A stretch of 64,000 bases of DNA from Bradyrhizobium guangdongense. Lineage in GTDB: Bacteria > Pseudomonadota > Alphaproteobacteria > Rhizobiales > Xanthobacteraceae. The notes beneath the pieces are model-generated. The model was not told the origin of the DNA and did not search any database. It worked only from the letters and a program-made list of their open reading frames with translations. Position 1 is the first letter of the stretch. Each line of letters begins with the position of its first letter. Position numbers and translations under genes: made by a program. This document shows, piece after piece, positions 18,770 through 26,392 of this stretch. The stretch spans positions 3,472,001 through 3,536,000 of the forward strand of contig NZ_CP030051.1 of NCBI RefSeq assembly GCF_004114975.1, read 5' to 3'.

Positions 18770-19066
18770 ATGACTGCATTCACCGGATTAGTCTTTGAAT
18801 TCATCGTTTGGGTGTTGCTCGACCTCATCGGATGCAGCGTCGCGCACATTGTTCTGCCCTTCATTACCGATGGCAAGGTTGTTGTTCGGCCCTTGACGTA
18901 TAATCCGCTGCGGACTTCTCAGGAGGAATTTCTGAGCCGCTACTCGGTCAGAAACGGCCGCATTGAACTGGACCGGGGCCTTGCCACGCTTTTTGGCCTG
19001 ATCTTTTCTTTTCTGGTGGCGGCTGCTGGCTTTCTGGCGACATTCGCCGTCGCGTCTCTAATCTAG
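18770..19066 (+). CDS. Small two-helix membrane protein of unknown function
   Basis: A 98-residue protein with an N-terminal helix (LVFEFIVWVLLDLIGCSVAH) and a C-terminal helix (LFGLIFSFLVAAAGFLATFA), separated by a polar middle (YNPLRTSQEEFLSRYSVRNG). No family recognised. There is no obvious ribosome site before ATG 18770. It stands alone between the previous small gene and a LysR gene on the other strand. Confidence 0.5.
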   Translation: MTAFTGLVFEFIVWVLLDLIGCSVAHIVLPFITDGKVVVRPLTYNPLRTSQEEFLSRYSVRNGRIELDRGLATLFGLIFSFLVAAAGFLATFAVASLI

Positions 19067-19266
19067 TTGTACCGTGAGCGGCGCCAGCATCTGAACAAAG
19101 ATCATTCAGATCAACAGCGACTTCAGCCTCGGGTCACAAGCGGCGGTCGAAGTCAGCACGGCCCCGCGTCCGGTCCACCGTCGATAGCCGACGTCGTAAT
19201 GGCCTGAGCCTTGTTCGGCTGAGGGCCAGATCCGGAAAATCATGCGGGCTCAACATTATCTGCCAG

Positions 19267-20232
19267 TCAGCGCGAGGCCCTGCGAAGCTCCTTGGTGACG
19301 GCGCGCACGTGATCAATAAACAACGCCGCCACCGGACTAAGCGTGCGTTGTTTAAGAGTGACGACCACGACGGGTGGCGGCTTTCCGATTGCAACTGGAA
19401 GCGCGCACAACGACCAGCGTTCGGCGTTATAGTGCAAAAGCGATGCTGGTACGGGAGAAACATAGTTGCCCGTCGTCAAAAGCTGCATGCGCAATTGCAT
19501 CGAATAGGTGGTCACGCTCAAGCGCGGCGGCTCCATCTTCAACGCCCGGAACGCACCGCCAACCAAGTCCCGCACAACCGTGTGGGGCGGCGCGAGAATC
19601 CAAGAATCGTCGGCGAGCTCCTCGAGACCGAGCTTGCGGCGACGCGCAAAGCGGTGGGTTCGGCCCGCCGCCACTACGATGGCTTCGTCATACAGCGGTT
19701 CGACGTGCAGGTCATCATCCCGAATCTCGCCTGCGACACGCCCCAGCATCAGATCGACCCTGCGGGCGCGCAGTTCCTGAAATTCGAGCGCCGCCGTATT
19801 GGCCTCGGAAACGTGAACGACGATGCGCGGATGTTGGCGCGCCAGGCTCGTCACGATGGCGGAGAGATAGCCACCGGAAATATAGGATTCCGAGGCCCCG
19901 ACCCAGACTTCGCCCGAGCCTGGATCGGCCAGATGTTCGATGTCTCGGACGCCCTGCATCAAGGCATCAAAGGCTTCCTCGCCGCGCCTCAACAGAACTT
20001 CGCCGAATAGCGTTGCCGTAACGCCACGCGGACCGCGGTCGAGCAGTCGCACGCCTAGCGTCGTCTCTAGGTCGCCCATCGCCTGCGAGATGGCGGGCTG
20101 GGTGATGCCGAGATGTGCCGCCGCTTTCGCCATGCTACCGGCCCGCACCACCGCAAAAAGGATCCGGAGATCGCGCAACCTGAGGCGCTGACTGATGCGA
20201 GTTTCCCAATCGATCGAACGGGGCCGGGTCAT
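19267..20232 (-). CDS. LysR-type transcriptional regulator
   Basis: A 321-residue LysR regulator. The N-terminal winged helix (LRLRDLRILFAVVRAGSMAK, HLGITQPAISQAMGDLET) covers about residues 17-75, and a full substrate-binding domain follows. It is divergent from a DUF1330 and a carboxymuconolactone-decarboxylase-like gene; by LysR custom it would control that pair. The intergenic region of about 130 bp is AT-rich, but no convincing T-N11-A palindrome was pinned down. Confidence 0.9.
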   Translation of the reverse strand: MTRPRSIDWETRISQRLRLRDLRILFAVVRAGSMAKAAAHLGITQPAISQAMGDLETTLGVRLLDRGPRGVTATLFGEVLLRRGEEAFDALMQGVRDIEHLADPGSGEVWVGASESYISGGYLSAIVTSLARQHPRIVVHVSEANTAALEFQELRARRVDLMLGRVAGEIRDDDLHVEPLYDEAIVVAAGRTHRFARRRKLGLEELADDSWILAPPHTVVRDLVGGAFRALKMEPPRLSVTTYSMQLRMQLLTTGNYVSPVPASLLHYNAERWSLCALPVAIGKPPPVVVVTLKQRTLSPVAALFIDHVRAVTKELRRASR

Positions 20233-20359
20233 TAGCTCAACTTATACCTATATCACGACTTTTGCTATTCTGATTATACATCAGCCGCGGGCATGAAAAG
20301 GGGCGTCCGTGGACCGAGAGGCGGTCGCACGCGCCAGACGACCAAACCGGAGAGACAAC

Positions 20360-20767
20360 GTGAAACCAACCATTAAACTGACCGCAATCGCGCTGGCCGC
20401 GGCGAGCTTCGTCACAGCCCCCCTCCACGCCATTCGGGCCGAGCCCGTCCGGCCGGCACCGGCCTACGTCGTCAACGAGATTGAGGTGACCGACCAGGCC
20501 GGATTCGCCACCTATGCGAAGCGCCAGGGCGAGTTGATCGAAAAGTTCGGCGGCCATTTCCTCGCGCGGGGCGGCGCGACCGAGATGATCGCAGGCGCGC
20601 CGACGAAAGCGCGGGTCGCGATCTACGTATTCGACAGCGTCGCAAAGGCTAACGCCTGGCACAACGCGCCGGAGCAGGCGGAGCTGGCCGCGCTGCGCGA
20701 TAAGTCGTCGACCTTCCGTTCGTACATCGTCGAGGGCTGCGCCGCCTGCAGTCCGCCGGCTAGATAA
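20360..20767 (+). CDS. DUF1330 protein with signal peptide
   Basis: A 135-residue protein starting at GTG 20360, preceded by GGAGAGACAAC. A signal peptide (residues about 1-27) is unusual for DUF1330, whose members are mostly cytoplasmic and belong to the dimeric alpha-beta barrel fold. The domain is clear: PAYVVNEIEVTDQAGFATYA, GGHFLARGGATEMIAG, VAIYVFDSVAKANAWHNAPE. The end is a Cys pair (EGCAACSPPAR). It is the first of two genes divergent from a LysR regulator. Confidence 0.85.
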   Translation: MKPTIKLTAIALAAASFVTAPLHAIRAEPVRPAPAYVVNEIEVTDQAGFATYAKRQGELIEKFGGHFLARGGATEMIAGAPTKARVAIYVFDSVAKANAWHNAPEQAELAALRDKSSTFRSYIVEGCAACSPPAR

Positions 20768-20851
20768 AAAGGCGTCACTCTCGGATCAAACGCAGAGGCT
20801 GCCGCGCGCAGCTGCCTCGTGCGATTGCGGCAATCAGAATGGAGACCTCAA

Positions 20852-21391
20852 ATGCCCCGCCTCAAACCGCTTGATCATCCCGCCGGCCAGAGCAGGGCAT
20901 TGCTCGACCAGGTTCGAACTGCGATGGGGTCTGTGCCGACTTTGATGCGGGTACTGGCGCATTCGCCCGCCGCGCTCAGGGGCTACCTTTCCCTGCGCGA
21001 TGCGCTCACTTCGGCAACTCTGCCATTACGCTTGCGGGAGCAGATCGCCATCGCCGTTGCGGCCACGAACGACTGTAATGCCTGCCTTGTCAGCCATCAT
21101 CGGTACGGACGCGACGCCGGCCTCGCCGTCGAAGAAATCGCGAATGCCCAGCACGCGACGTCGGCCGATCCGACAAGCGCCGCCGCGTTGGCGTTTGCAC
21201 GGATCCTGCTAGACCGGCGCGGCCATGTGTCAGATGCGGAAATGGGGGCCGTGCGCACGGCCGGTTTCGACAATGCCGCGATTGTCGAGATCGCGGCCGC
21301 GGTAGCCCTGAACACGTTCGCCAACCTGGTCAACAATCTTGCCCACAATCCGCCCGATACCACGCAGCTGTGCATGCCTCGCACTGAGTGA
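20852..21391 (+). CDS. Carboxymuconolactone decarboxylase/AhpD-like protein
   Basis: A 179-residue protein starting at ATG 20852 after GGAGACCTCAA. The AhpD-like redox motif is visible as DCNACLVSHHRYG (CxxC with following His), preceded by REQIAIAVAA. Such proteins are peroxidase-like or CMD-type enzymes; the CxxC favours a thiol redox role. It follows the DUF1330 gene by 84 bp and probably shares its LysR-controlled transcript. Confidence 0.88.
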   Translation: MPRLKPLDHPAGQSRALLDQVRTAMGSVPTLMRVLAHSPAALRGYLSLRDALTSATLPLRLREQIAIAVAATNDCNACLVSHHRYGRDAGLAVEEIANAQHATSADPTSAAALAFARILLDRRGHVSDAEMGAVRTAGFDNAAIVEIAAAVALNTFANLVNNLAHNPPDTTQLCMPRTE

Positions 21392-21595
21392 TTCCGATCG
21401 CCGCACCCGGCAGAACCTCGCCGGCCGAGGTCCGATATGGGTCAAAATGCGAACAGCTCTGCCTGACCAACTCTAGTCCGCTCTGATCCGCTGACCGGAC
21501 TTCAATAGAGGCAGTCGTCAGTTCGCCGATGGGCCAACAGCAGAAGTTGTGGCCAAAGGCAATCCGTCAATCATGGCTGCGCGAGTTGTCGCATT

Positions 21596-22288
21596 TTATA
21601 CTTCGTCGAAATGTTCGAAGTGCGCGCCGTAAAGATCCATTTCGCGCAAGGCGCCTCCCAGCGCATCCGACATGAACGGATGCTGGCCTTTTGTGAAATT
21701 GCGATCGACCCACAAATGGCGGCCGGCGACGGCTCCACGGTCGAAAATGACCGGCGCGTCACTTTTCGGTTGCTTGGTCAGGACGCCAGAGAAATCCCAC
21801 AGGCCCGGCTCGGTTCTCCCGTCCGGATGTGTGATGACTGTGCGCGGCTGGTGAGTATGTTCCGCGCTCACCGCGTCGAAATATTGCCCGACGACGAGCC
21901 AATAACTTCGGGCAGCAGGAACATCGCCAGCTTCAAAAGGAGTGAGATAGATATCAACCGGCAGGAACTGATGAATGCCGGGCTCGAAACGCTCCATGAC
22001 ATCGCGTACACGCTCGGAAATCAATAATGTGCCGGCACACAAATTGACATCTGGAAGACGATCCATCTCTTTGTAGCGCCACCGCACCATGCGCGGGATG
22101 GTGTCCGGATCCACGGCGCAGCCAACCGTCATCGGATTGGAAGCGCGCTTGGCCCGCCAATCGACCTCGTCAGGGTGTAGAAATTTGACCGATGGCTCTT
22201 GTAAGCCGAACGCCCCAGGCAGCATTGGGCGATCTGGATCGCTGATCTCGTAGGCGTGCAAGCGACTGTCCGTAAGCCTGTAAACCAT
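21596..22288 (-). CDS. Imm11-like (DUF1629) protein
   Basis: A 230-residue protein. ATG 22288 is preferred because GGGAGCG lies seven bases before it; in-frame ATGs at 22309 and 22366 are less well placed. The blocks DRLPDVNLCAGTLLISERVR and FEPGIHQFLPVDIYLT, and a DRxLxGxHLWVDRN-like block (DRGAVAGRHLWVDRNFTKGQ), match the Imm11/DUF1629 family, predicted immunity proteins of polymorphic toxins. No toxin gene is adjacent, so it is an orphan or a free-standing member. It lies inside the accessory block bounded by the 20-bp inverted repeat. Confidence 0.7.
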   Translation of the reverse strand: MVYRLTDSRLHAYEISDPDRPMLPGAFGLQEPSVKFLHPDEVDWRAKRASNPMTVGCAVDPDTIPRMVRWRYKEMDRLPDVNLCAGTLLISERVRDVMERFEPGIHQFLPVDIYLTPFEAGDVPAARSYWLVVGQYFDAVSAEHTHQPRTVITHPDGRTEPGLWDFSGVLTKQPKSDAPVIFDRGAVAGRHLWVDRNFTKGQHPFMSDALGGALREMDLYGAHFEHFDEV

Positions 22289-22472
22289 GCTGTCGCTCCC
22301 GCGGATCATGATGGTCGTTGCAGAATAATTATGCGCGGAACGGCTTTGCTGGTCACTGGATAACATGGCCGCTGTTCATGCCAACCTTGTCCGGAACGGG
22401 TCAAAAGCTGAAATACTCGCTATGAGCCCATCTGGTCCGCTTTGCCCCGGACGGCGGACCTCGATCCAGCCA

Positions 22473-22492
22473 TTTATGAGTACACGCCCTAG
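22473..22492 (-). repeat. Right copy of the 20-bp inverted repeat
   Basis: Exact reverse complement of 17952-17971. The sequences just inside both copies differ, so the identity stops after 20 bases. Confidence 0.7.
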
Positions 22493-22666
22493 TTCGTGCG
22501 GCGGCGGGCGGCGTTGATAGGCATGCAGGCCGGGGGCGGGGGCGCACCCGATGGCGCCGCTCCACCGGGACTGGACTGACGGGCGGTGGCCAAGGAACTG
22601 GCGACGGGTACGAGCTGCAAGGCATGGGCTGTTGTTTCGCTCTAGCCTCCCCACTCTTGTCGAGTG

Positions 22667-22686
22667 TTACATATGGGTGTATGTAA
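22667..22686. promoter_or_regulatory. Palindrome before antitoxin gene, probable autoregulatory operator
   Basis: TTACATA-N6-TATGTAA is a perfect 7-bp inverted repeat ending five bases before the antitoxin ATG. Antitoxins of type II modules usually repress their own promoter through such sites. Confidence 0.6.
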
Positions 22687-22691
22687 TTGCC

Positions 22692-22979
22692 ATGAGTCAC
22701 ATCAGTATCCGCGATTTGCAGAAGATTTCTGGCGAGGCGATCGGCGCTTTGCCCGGTCCTACGCCGGTCAAGTCTGGAGAGCGGACGGTTGGCCTCCTTA
22801 TCCCGCTCAAGGCGGCAGACCCGGACCGGCTCGCGGCGGTTCTGGCGCGTGCCGAGAGGCTCGCGAAGCGACGGGACGTCGCCGCGGACGACGCGGCGCT
22901 CGCTGAGTTCGGTGAGGTCGATCCGGTCGATTGGTCCGTCTCGGCCGTGAGGGCTCTGACGGCCAAGTCGAAAGCATGA
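22692..22979 (+). CDS. Antitoxin of PIN-type toxin-antitoxin module
   Basis: A 95-residue protein opening MSHISIRDLQKISGEAIGAL, a prevent-host-death (Phd/YefM)-like N-terminus, with VKSGERTVGLLIPLKAADPD after it. The C-terminal half is acidic and Ala-rich and would wrap the toxin. The stop overlaps the toxin start (ATGA), the usual coupling for type II pairs. A palindromic operator candidate is directly upstream. Confidence 0.8.
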   Translation: MSHISIRDLQKISGEAIGALPGPTPVKSGERTVGLLIPLKAADPDRLAAVLARAERLAKRRDVAADDAALAEFGEVDPVDWSVSAVRALTAKSKA

Positions 22980-23413
22980 GGCGCCCGTCGACCACGATTG
23001 TCATCGATGCTGCCATTCTGATCGCTGCAGTTCGGGGCCGAAGCTCCGGCGCCCTCTTGGCGGCCGCCGCCAGAGTGATCCTGGTGACGACGGACCGCGT
23101 TATCCAGGAAGCGAGGCGGCGTATCCTGCTGGGATTGCGGCGACCGGAGTTGATCGAGGTGCTCGACGCGTTGGCGGAATCGATGACGATCGTGCCGGTA
23201 GCCGCATTGGAGCCCATGCTCGCCAGATGTGAGGAGACGCTGCGAGACGCCGTGCCGAGCCGCAACGGATCCGAGCGCGATGCGCATGTGCTGGCGCTTG
23301 CCTGGAGTGTCGATGCTGATGTCTGGACGACAGATCGCGATTTCGCCGGTACGGGTGTCGCGACCTGGTCGACGCCGAACCTCCTGCGTGCGTTTGCGGA
23401 GACCGCTACGTAG
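22976..23413 (+). CDS. PIN-domain toxin
   Basis: A 145-residue PIN-domain ribonuclease, expected to cleave RNA when not bound by the antitoxin. The first catalytic Asp is at residue 11 (TTIVIDAAILIAA), further acidic residues lie in RNGSERDAHVLALAWSVDAD, and the last block is VWTTDRDFAGTGVATW. It overlaps the antitoxin gene by four bases. All acidic residues expected for PIN nucleases seem present. Confidence 0.85.
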   Translation: MRRPSTTIVIDAAILIAAVRGRSSGALLAAAARVILVTTDRVIQEARRRILLGLRRPELIEVLDALAESMTIVPVAALEPMLARCEETLRDAVPSRNGSERDAHVLALAWSVDADVWTTDRDFAGTGVATWSTPNLLRAFAETAT

Positions 23414-23513
23414 CGCGGCCGGAGTAGCACTCCGAATTTATCCCAAACCGCAAGATCGGTCGAGCGCACCCTGGCCATCGCGGCCTAGCTGCATCCGCCA
23501 CGGAGGAGGGACG

Positions 23514-24395
23514 ATGACGGCGGCACTGCAAAACTATCGGGCCCGGATGCGGCGGGTGCTGGATCATATCGATCGGCATCTCGACGATGATCTGGACCTC
23601 GACAGCTTGAGCGGCGTTGCGGCCTTTTCGAAATTCCATTTCCACCGGCAGTTCACCGCGACCTTCGGGCTGTCGGTGCATCGTTATGTCCAGCTGGCCC
23701 GCATGAAACGCGCGTCCCACCAGCTGGCCTATGACGACGCCCTTGATGTCACCGAGATCGCGATGGAGGCCGGTTACGACGCACCCGATGCCTTCGCCCG
23801 CGCCTTTCGGCAACGGTTCGGGCAATCGCCGTCGTCCTTCCGGAAATCGCCGGATTGGGAGCCGTGGCTTGCGGCCTTCGGGCCTCTCGAAGATGCGAGG
23901 AGCAAGCTCATGCAGACGACCTTTACCAAAGACGACGTGACGATCCGCGATATGCCGACCACTGAGGTGGCGATCATGGAGCATCGGGGTAGCCCGGCGA
24001 CGCTTCCTGCCACCATCCAGCGCTTCATCGCCTGGCGCAAGGCGGCCGGACTGCACCCCAGTGCTCATCCGACCTTCACCGTCTGGCGCTCCGAGCGGCG
24101 GCCCGCGCAGCCTGCCGATTACAGCATCGACCTCTGCGTCGGCACCGACCGGCCGATCGCCGCAAGCGGTGAAGATATCAAGGCCGGCGAGATTCCCGGC
24201 GGCCGCTGCGCCGTGCTGCGCGTCGTCGGCTACACCGACAATCTCGAGCCCGCCGCGCTGTTTCTATATCGCGAGTGGCTGCCGGCCAGTGGCGAGGAAG
24301 CGCGCGACTTCCCGATCTATTGCCGGCGGCTGAGCTTCTTCCCTGACGTGCCGGAGCATGAGACGGTCGCCGAGTTGTTCCTGCCGCTGAAATAG
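23514..24395 (+). CDS. AraC-type regulator with GyrI-like effector domain
   Basis: A 293-residue regulator from ATG 23514 after a strong GGAGGAGGG. The AraC double helix-turn-helix is at residues about 8-105 (HLDDDLDLDSLSGVAAFSKF; AMEAGYDAPDAFARAFRQRF GQSPSSFRKSP). The GyrI-like/AraE effector-binding domain fills the rest (VTIRDMPTTEVAIMEHRGS ... DFPIYCRRLSFFPDVPEHET). It is the SbmC/Rob-like layout, sensing small hydrophobic or cationic ligands. It is a single gene with no obvious target beside it. Confidence 0.92.
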   Translation: MTAALQNYRARMRRVLDHIDRHLDDDLDLDSLSGVAAFSKFHFHRQFTATFGLSVHRYVQLARMKRASHQLAYDDALDVTEIAMEAGYDAPDAFARAFRQRFGQSPSSFRKSPDWEPWLAAFGPLEDARSKLMQTTFTKDDVTIRDMPTTEVAIMEHRGSPATLPATIQRFIAWRKAAGLHPSAHPTFTVWRSERRPAQPADYSIDLCVGTDRPIAASGEDIKAGEIPGGRCAVLRVVGYTDNLEPAALFLYREWLPASGEEARDFPIYCRRLSFFPDVPEHETVAELFLPLK

Positions 24396-24512
24396 TGCGC
24401 CGCATGGCGCAAAAATCAGGCTGCGGCTGCGCGAGGTGCAGTCGCAGCTTGTCGTGACTTCGCGCTCGAGCATCTGAGGCTCCGCTGCCGCGGCGTGCGG
24501 TGCTACGGCATG

Positions 24513-24534
24513 AATATAAGGGTTGACTTATATT
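24513..24534. promoter_or_regulatory. Palindromic operator for the ArsR-type repressor
   Basis: AATATAAG-N6-CTTATATT is a perfect 8-bp inverted repeat, 50 bp before the SRPBCC gene. AT-rich palindromes ending in TATAAG/CTTATA are typical ArsR-family operators. The only ArsR gene nearby is the second gene of this operon, so autoregulation is likely. Confidence 0.65.
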
Positions 24535-24583
24535 AGCCATCACCGATATTCTCATCCCACGCCTGGAAATAGGGAGGATCAAG

Positions 24584-25246
24584 ATGGAGATCGACGTCGC
24601 CAGGGTATTGGGGCTTGTGACGCGTTCGGTGCGGAACTTCGAGAAGGACGGCAAAGCGGCCAGCGCGGTGATCCTGACGCGGCTGTACGATACGGATGTC
24701 GACGATCTCTGGGACGCGGTGACGAGCAAGCAGCGCATTCCGCGCTGGTTCTTGCCGGTCGAAGGAGACTTGCAGCTCGGCGGACGCTACCAGCTCAAGG
24801 GAAATGCGGGCGGCACGGTCACGGCCTGTACGCCACCGACCCATTTTGCTGCGACATGGGAATTCGGCGGCGCGGTGAGCTGGATCGAGGTGACGCTTGC
24901 GGCAGAACGCAATCAGGCGCGTCTGACGCTGGAGCATACCGCTGTTATCGAGGATCATTGGAAACAGTTCGGTCCAGGCGCGGTGGGGATCGGGTGGGAT
25001 CTCGCCATCACAGGACTTGAGCGATATCTTGCGACCGGGGCATCGGTCGATCACGAGATCGCCGAGGCGTGGATGGTCTCCGCGGAGGGCAAGGACTTCA
25101 TGACGAGATGCGGCGAGTGTTGGTGTGCAGCGCATGTTGCGAGCGGGGTCGATCCCGCCTCGGCGAAGCAGCGCTCGGACCGCACCATCGCCTTCTATCG
25201 CGGCGAGATGCCGCCTGAGATCGCCCATCCGGGCACGGGAAGCTGA
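24584..25246 (+). CDS. SRPBCC (AHSA1-like) domain protein
   Basis: A 220-residue START/AHSA1-fold protein. The typical beginning of the domain is ASAVILTRLYDTDVDDLWDA, followed by IPRWFLPVEGDLQLGGRYQL and ATWEFGGAVSWIEVTLAAE. The substrate of these hydrophobic-pocket proteins is unknown. Its stop overlaps the start of an ArsR-type repressor (TGATG), a pairing frequent in proteobacteria. A palindromic operator lies upstream. Confidence 0.88.
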   Translation: MEIDVARVLGLVTRSVRNFEKDGKAASAVILTRLYDTDVDDLWDAVTSKQRIPRWFLPVEGDLQLGGRYQLKGNAGGTVTACTPPTHFAATWEFGGAVSWIEVTLAAERNQARLTLEHTAVIEDHWKQFGPGAVGIGWDLAITGLERYLATGASVDHEIAEAWMVSAEGKDFMTRCGECWCAAHVASGVDPASAKQRSDRTIAFYRGEMPPEIAHPGTGS

Positions 25247-25608
25247 TGCACGCCTTCGAGGTCCTCGCCGATCCCGTCCGCCGCCGCATTCTCGAATTGC
25301 TGGCGCCAGGTGAGATGGCGTCCGGCGAGGTCGTAGAAGTGATCGGTGCCGAGTTCGGCATCACCCAGGCGGCCGTGTCGCAGCACCTCAAGGTGCTGCG
25401 CGAAAGCGGCTTTGCAACAGTCCGCGCGGAGGCGCAGAGGCGCCTCTATTCGGTCGACGTCGCGGGCCTCCGCGCAGTGGATGCGTGGATTGGCCAGTTC
25501 AGAAATTTCTGGGAGCCGAAGCTGGACGCGCTGGCAACGGAGATCGCGCGCGGCAAGCGGGAGCGGAGTCGTGGTCCCATCGTCAAGCGTGGCGGCAAGA
25601 GAGCCTGA
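25246..25608 (+). CDS. ArsR-family transcriptional repressor
   Basis: A 120-residue winged-helix repressor (MHAFEVLADPVRRRILELLA, GITQAAVSQHLKVLRESGFA, AEAQRRLYSVD). No metal-binding Cys cluster is present, so it belongs to the SRPBCC-associated ArsR group rather than the metal sensors. It overlaps the SRPBCC gene by one base and probably binds the palindrome at 24513-24534. Confidence 0.9.
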   Translation: MHAFEVLADPVRRRILELLAPGEMASGEVVEVIGAEFGITQAAVSQHLKVLRESGFATVRAEAQRRLYSVDVAGLRAVDAWIGQFRNFWEPKLDALATEIARGKRERSRGPIVKRGGKRA

Positions 25609-25628
25609 CCGTCTCCGGGTTCGATCCG

Positions 25629-26126
25629 TCATTCCCGCGCCATCTTCTCGAACTTCTTCACCAGCCGCTCGCGCTTCAGCCGCGACAGCCGCTGGATCCA
25701 GAACACGCCGTCGAGCTGATCGATCTCGTGCTGGTGGCAGACGGCGCGTAAGCCGTCGGATTCCTCGGTCTGCGTGTTGTCGTCGAGGTCCTGATAGCTG
25801 ATCCGCACCCGGGCGTGGCGCTGCACCTCGTCGGTGACGCCGGGCATCGAGACGCTGCCTTCCTTGTGCAGGATCATCTCGGGCGAGGCCCACTCGATTT
25901 GAGGATTGACGTAGGTCTGCGGCCCCGCGACGGGATCGAGCTCGAGCACGACGAGCCGCAAGGGCACGCCGATATGCGGCGCCGTGATGCCGATCCCGGG
26001 CGCAGCGCGCATCGTCTCCAGCAAATCGGCCGCAAGCTCGCGCAAGCCGTCGTCGAAGGCGGTGACGGGCCGGGCTGGCACGGCAAGGCGGCGGTCGGGA
26101 TAGCGGACGATCGGGCGAATGGTCAT
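25629..26126 (-). CDS. Peptide deformylase-like protein lacking active-site residues
   Basis: A 165-residue protein with the length and fold pattern of peptide deformylase, which removes formyl groups from new proteins using a metal held by Cys and two His. The three motifs are all changed: G44xGxTAPH51 in place of GxGxAAPQ, EGSVS (Ser91) in place of EGCLS, and H133EIDQ137 in place of HExxH. Only His133 and Glu134 remain. I checked the Ser and Gln codons (AGC, CAG) on the minus strand. The protein is therefore unlikely to be a normal deformylase and may be a non-catalytic or re-purposed paralogue. The frame is intact and codon use looks normal, so it is not a decayed gene. Confidence 0.85.
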   Translation of the reverse strand: MTIRPIVRYPDRRLAVPARPVTAFDDGLRELAADLLETMRAAPGIGITAPHIGVPLRLVVLELDPVAGPQTYVNPQIEWASPEMILHKEGSVSMPGVTDEVQRHARVRISYQDLDDNTQTEESDGLRAVCHQHEIDQLDGVFWIQRLSRLKRERLVKKFEKMARE

Positions 26127-26164
26127 GAGCTCGGGGCGGCCAAGGCGAAGAGTGATCGAACTGT

Positions 26165-26210
26165 CGGGATGACGACATCGTGCCGGTGTTTTGCCCGACG
26201 TGTCAAATCT
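26165..26210 (+). repeat. Short rhizobial intergenic repeat, copy 1
   Basis: A segment containing GTGTTTTGCCCGACGTGTCA, recurring in diverged form at 27469-27514. It resembles a dispersed intergenic repeat known from Bradyrhizobium genomes; function unknown. Confidence 0.6.
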
Positions 26211-26392
26211 CTATGCGCCAGCACGGCTGAGAGACACCGGACGTGACCGGTGGGGTAAGCCATTGATCCGCTACTGTCGGCTTCTATGCGCGGGTTTCGG
26301 CTTTCTGTTGGCAGGGCGCCTGCGAATTTGCCACGCATCGATGTCTGGCCTAACGTTACCACCAACAACAAGCATTCGGGAGGACCAACTTC

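Larger units (their letters stand above)
22289..22691 (+). other. Intergenic stretch with repeat end and toxin-antitoxin promoter region
   Basis: This 400-bp stretch holds no supported gene. It contains the right copy of the 20-bp inverted repeat (22473-22492), preceded by a GC-rich segment of the kind found between rhizobial genes, and then the palindrome at 22667-22686 before the antitoxin gene. Confidence 0.5.
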
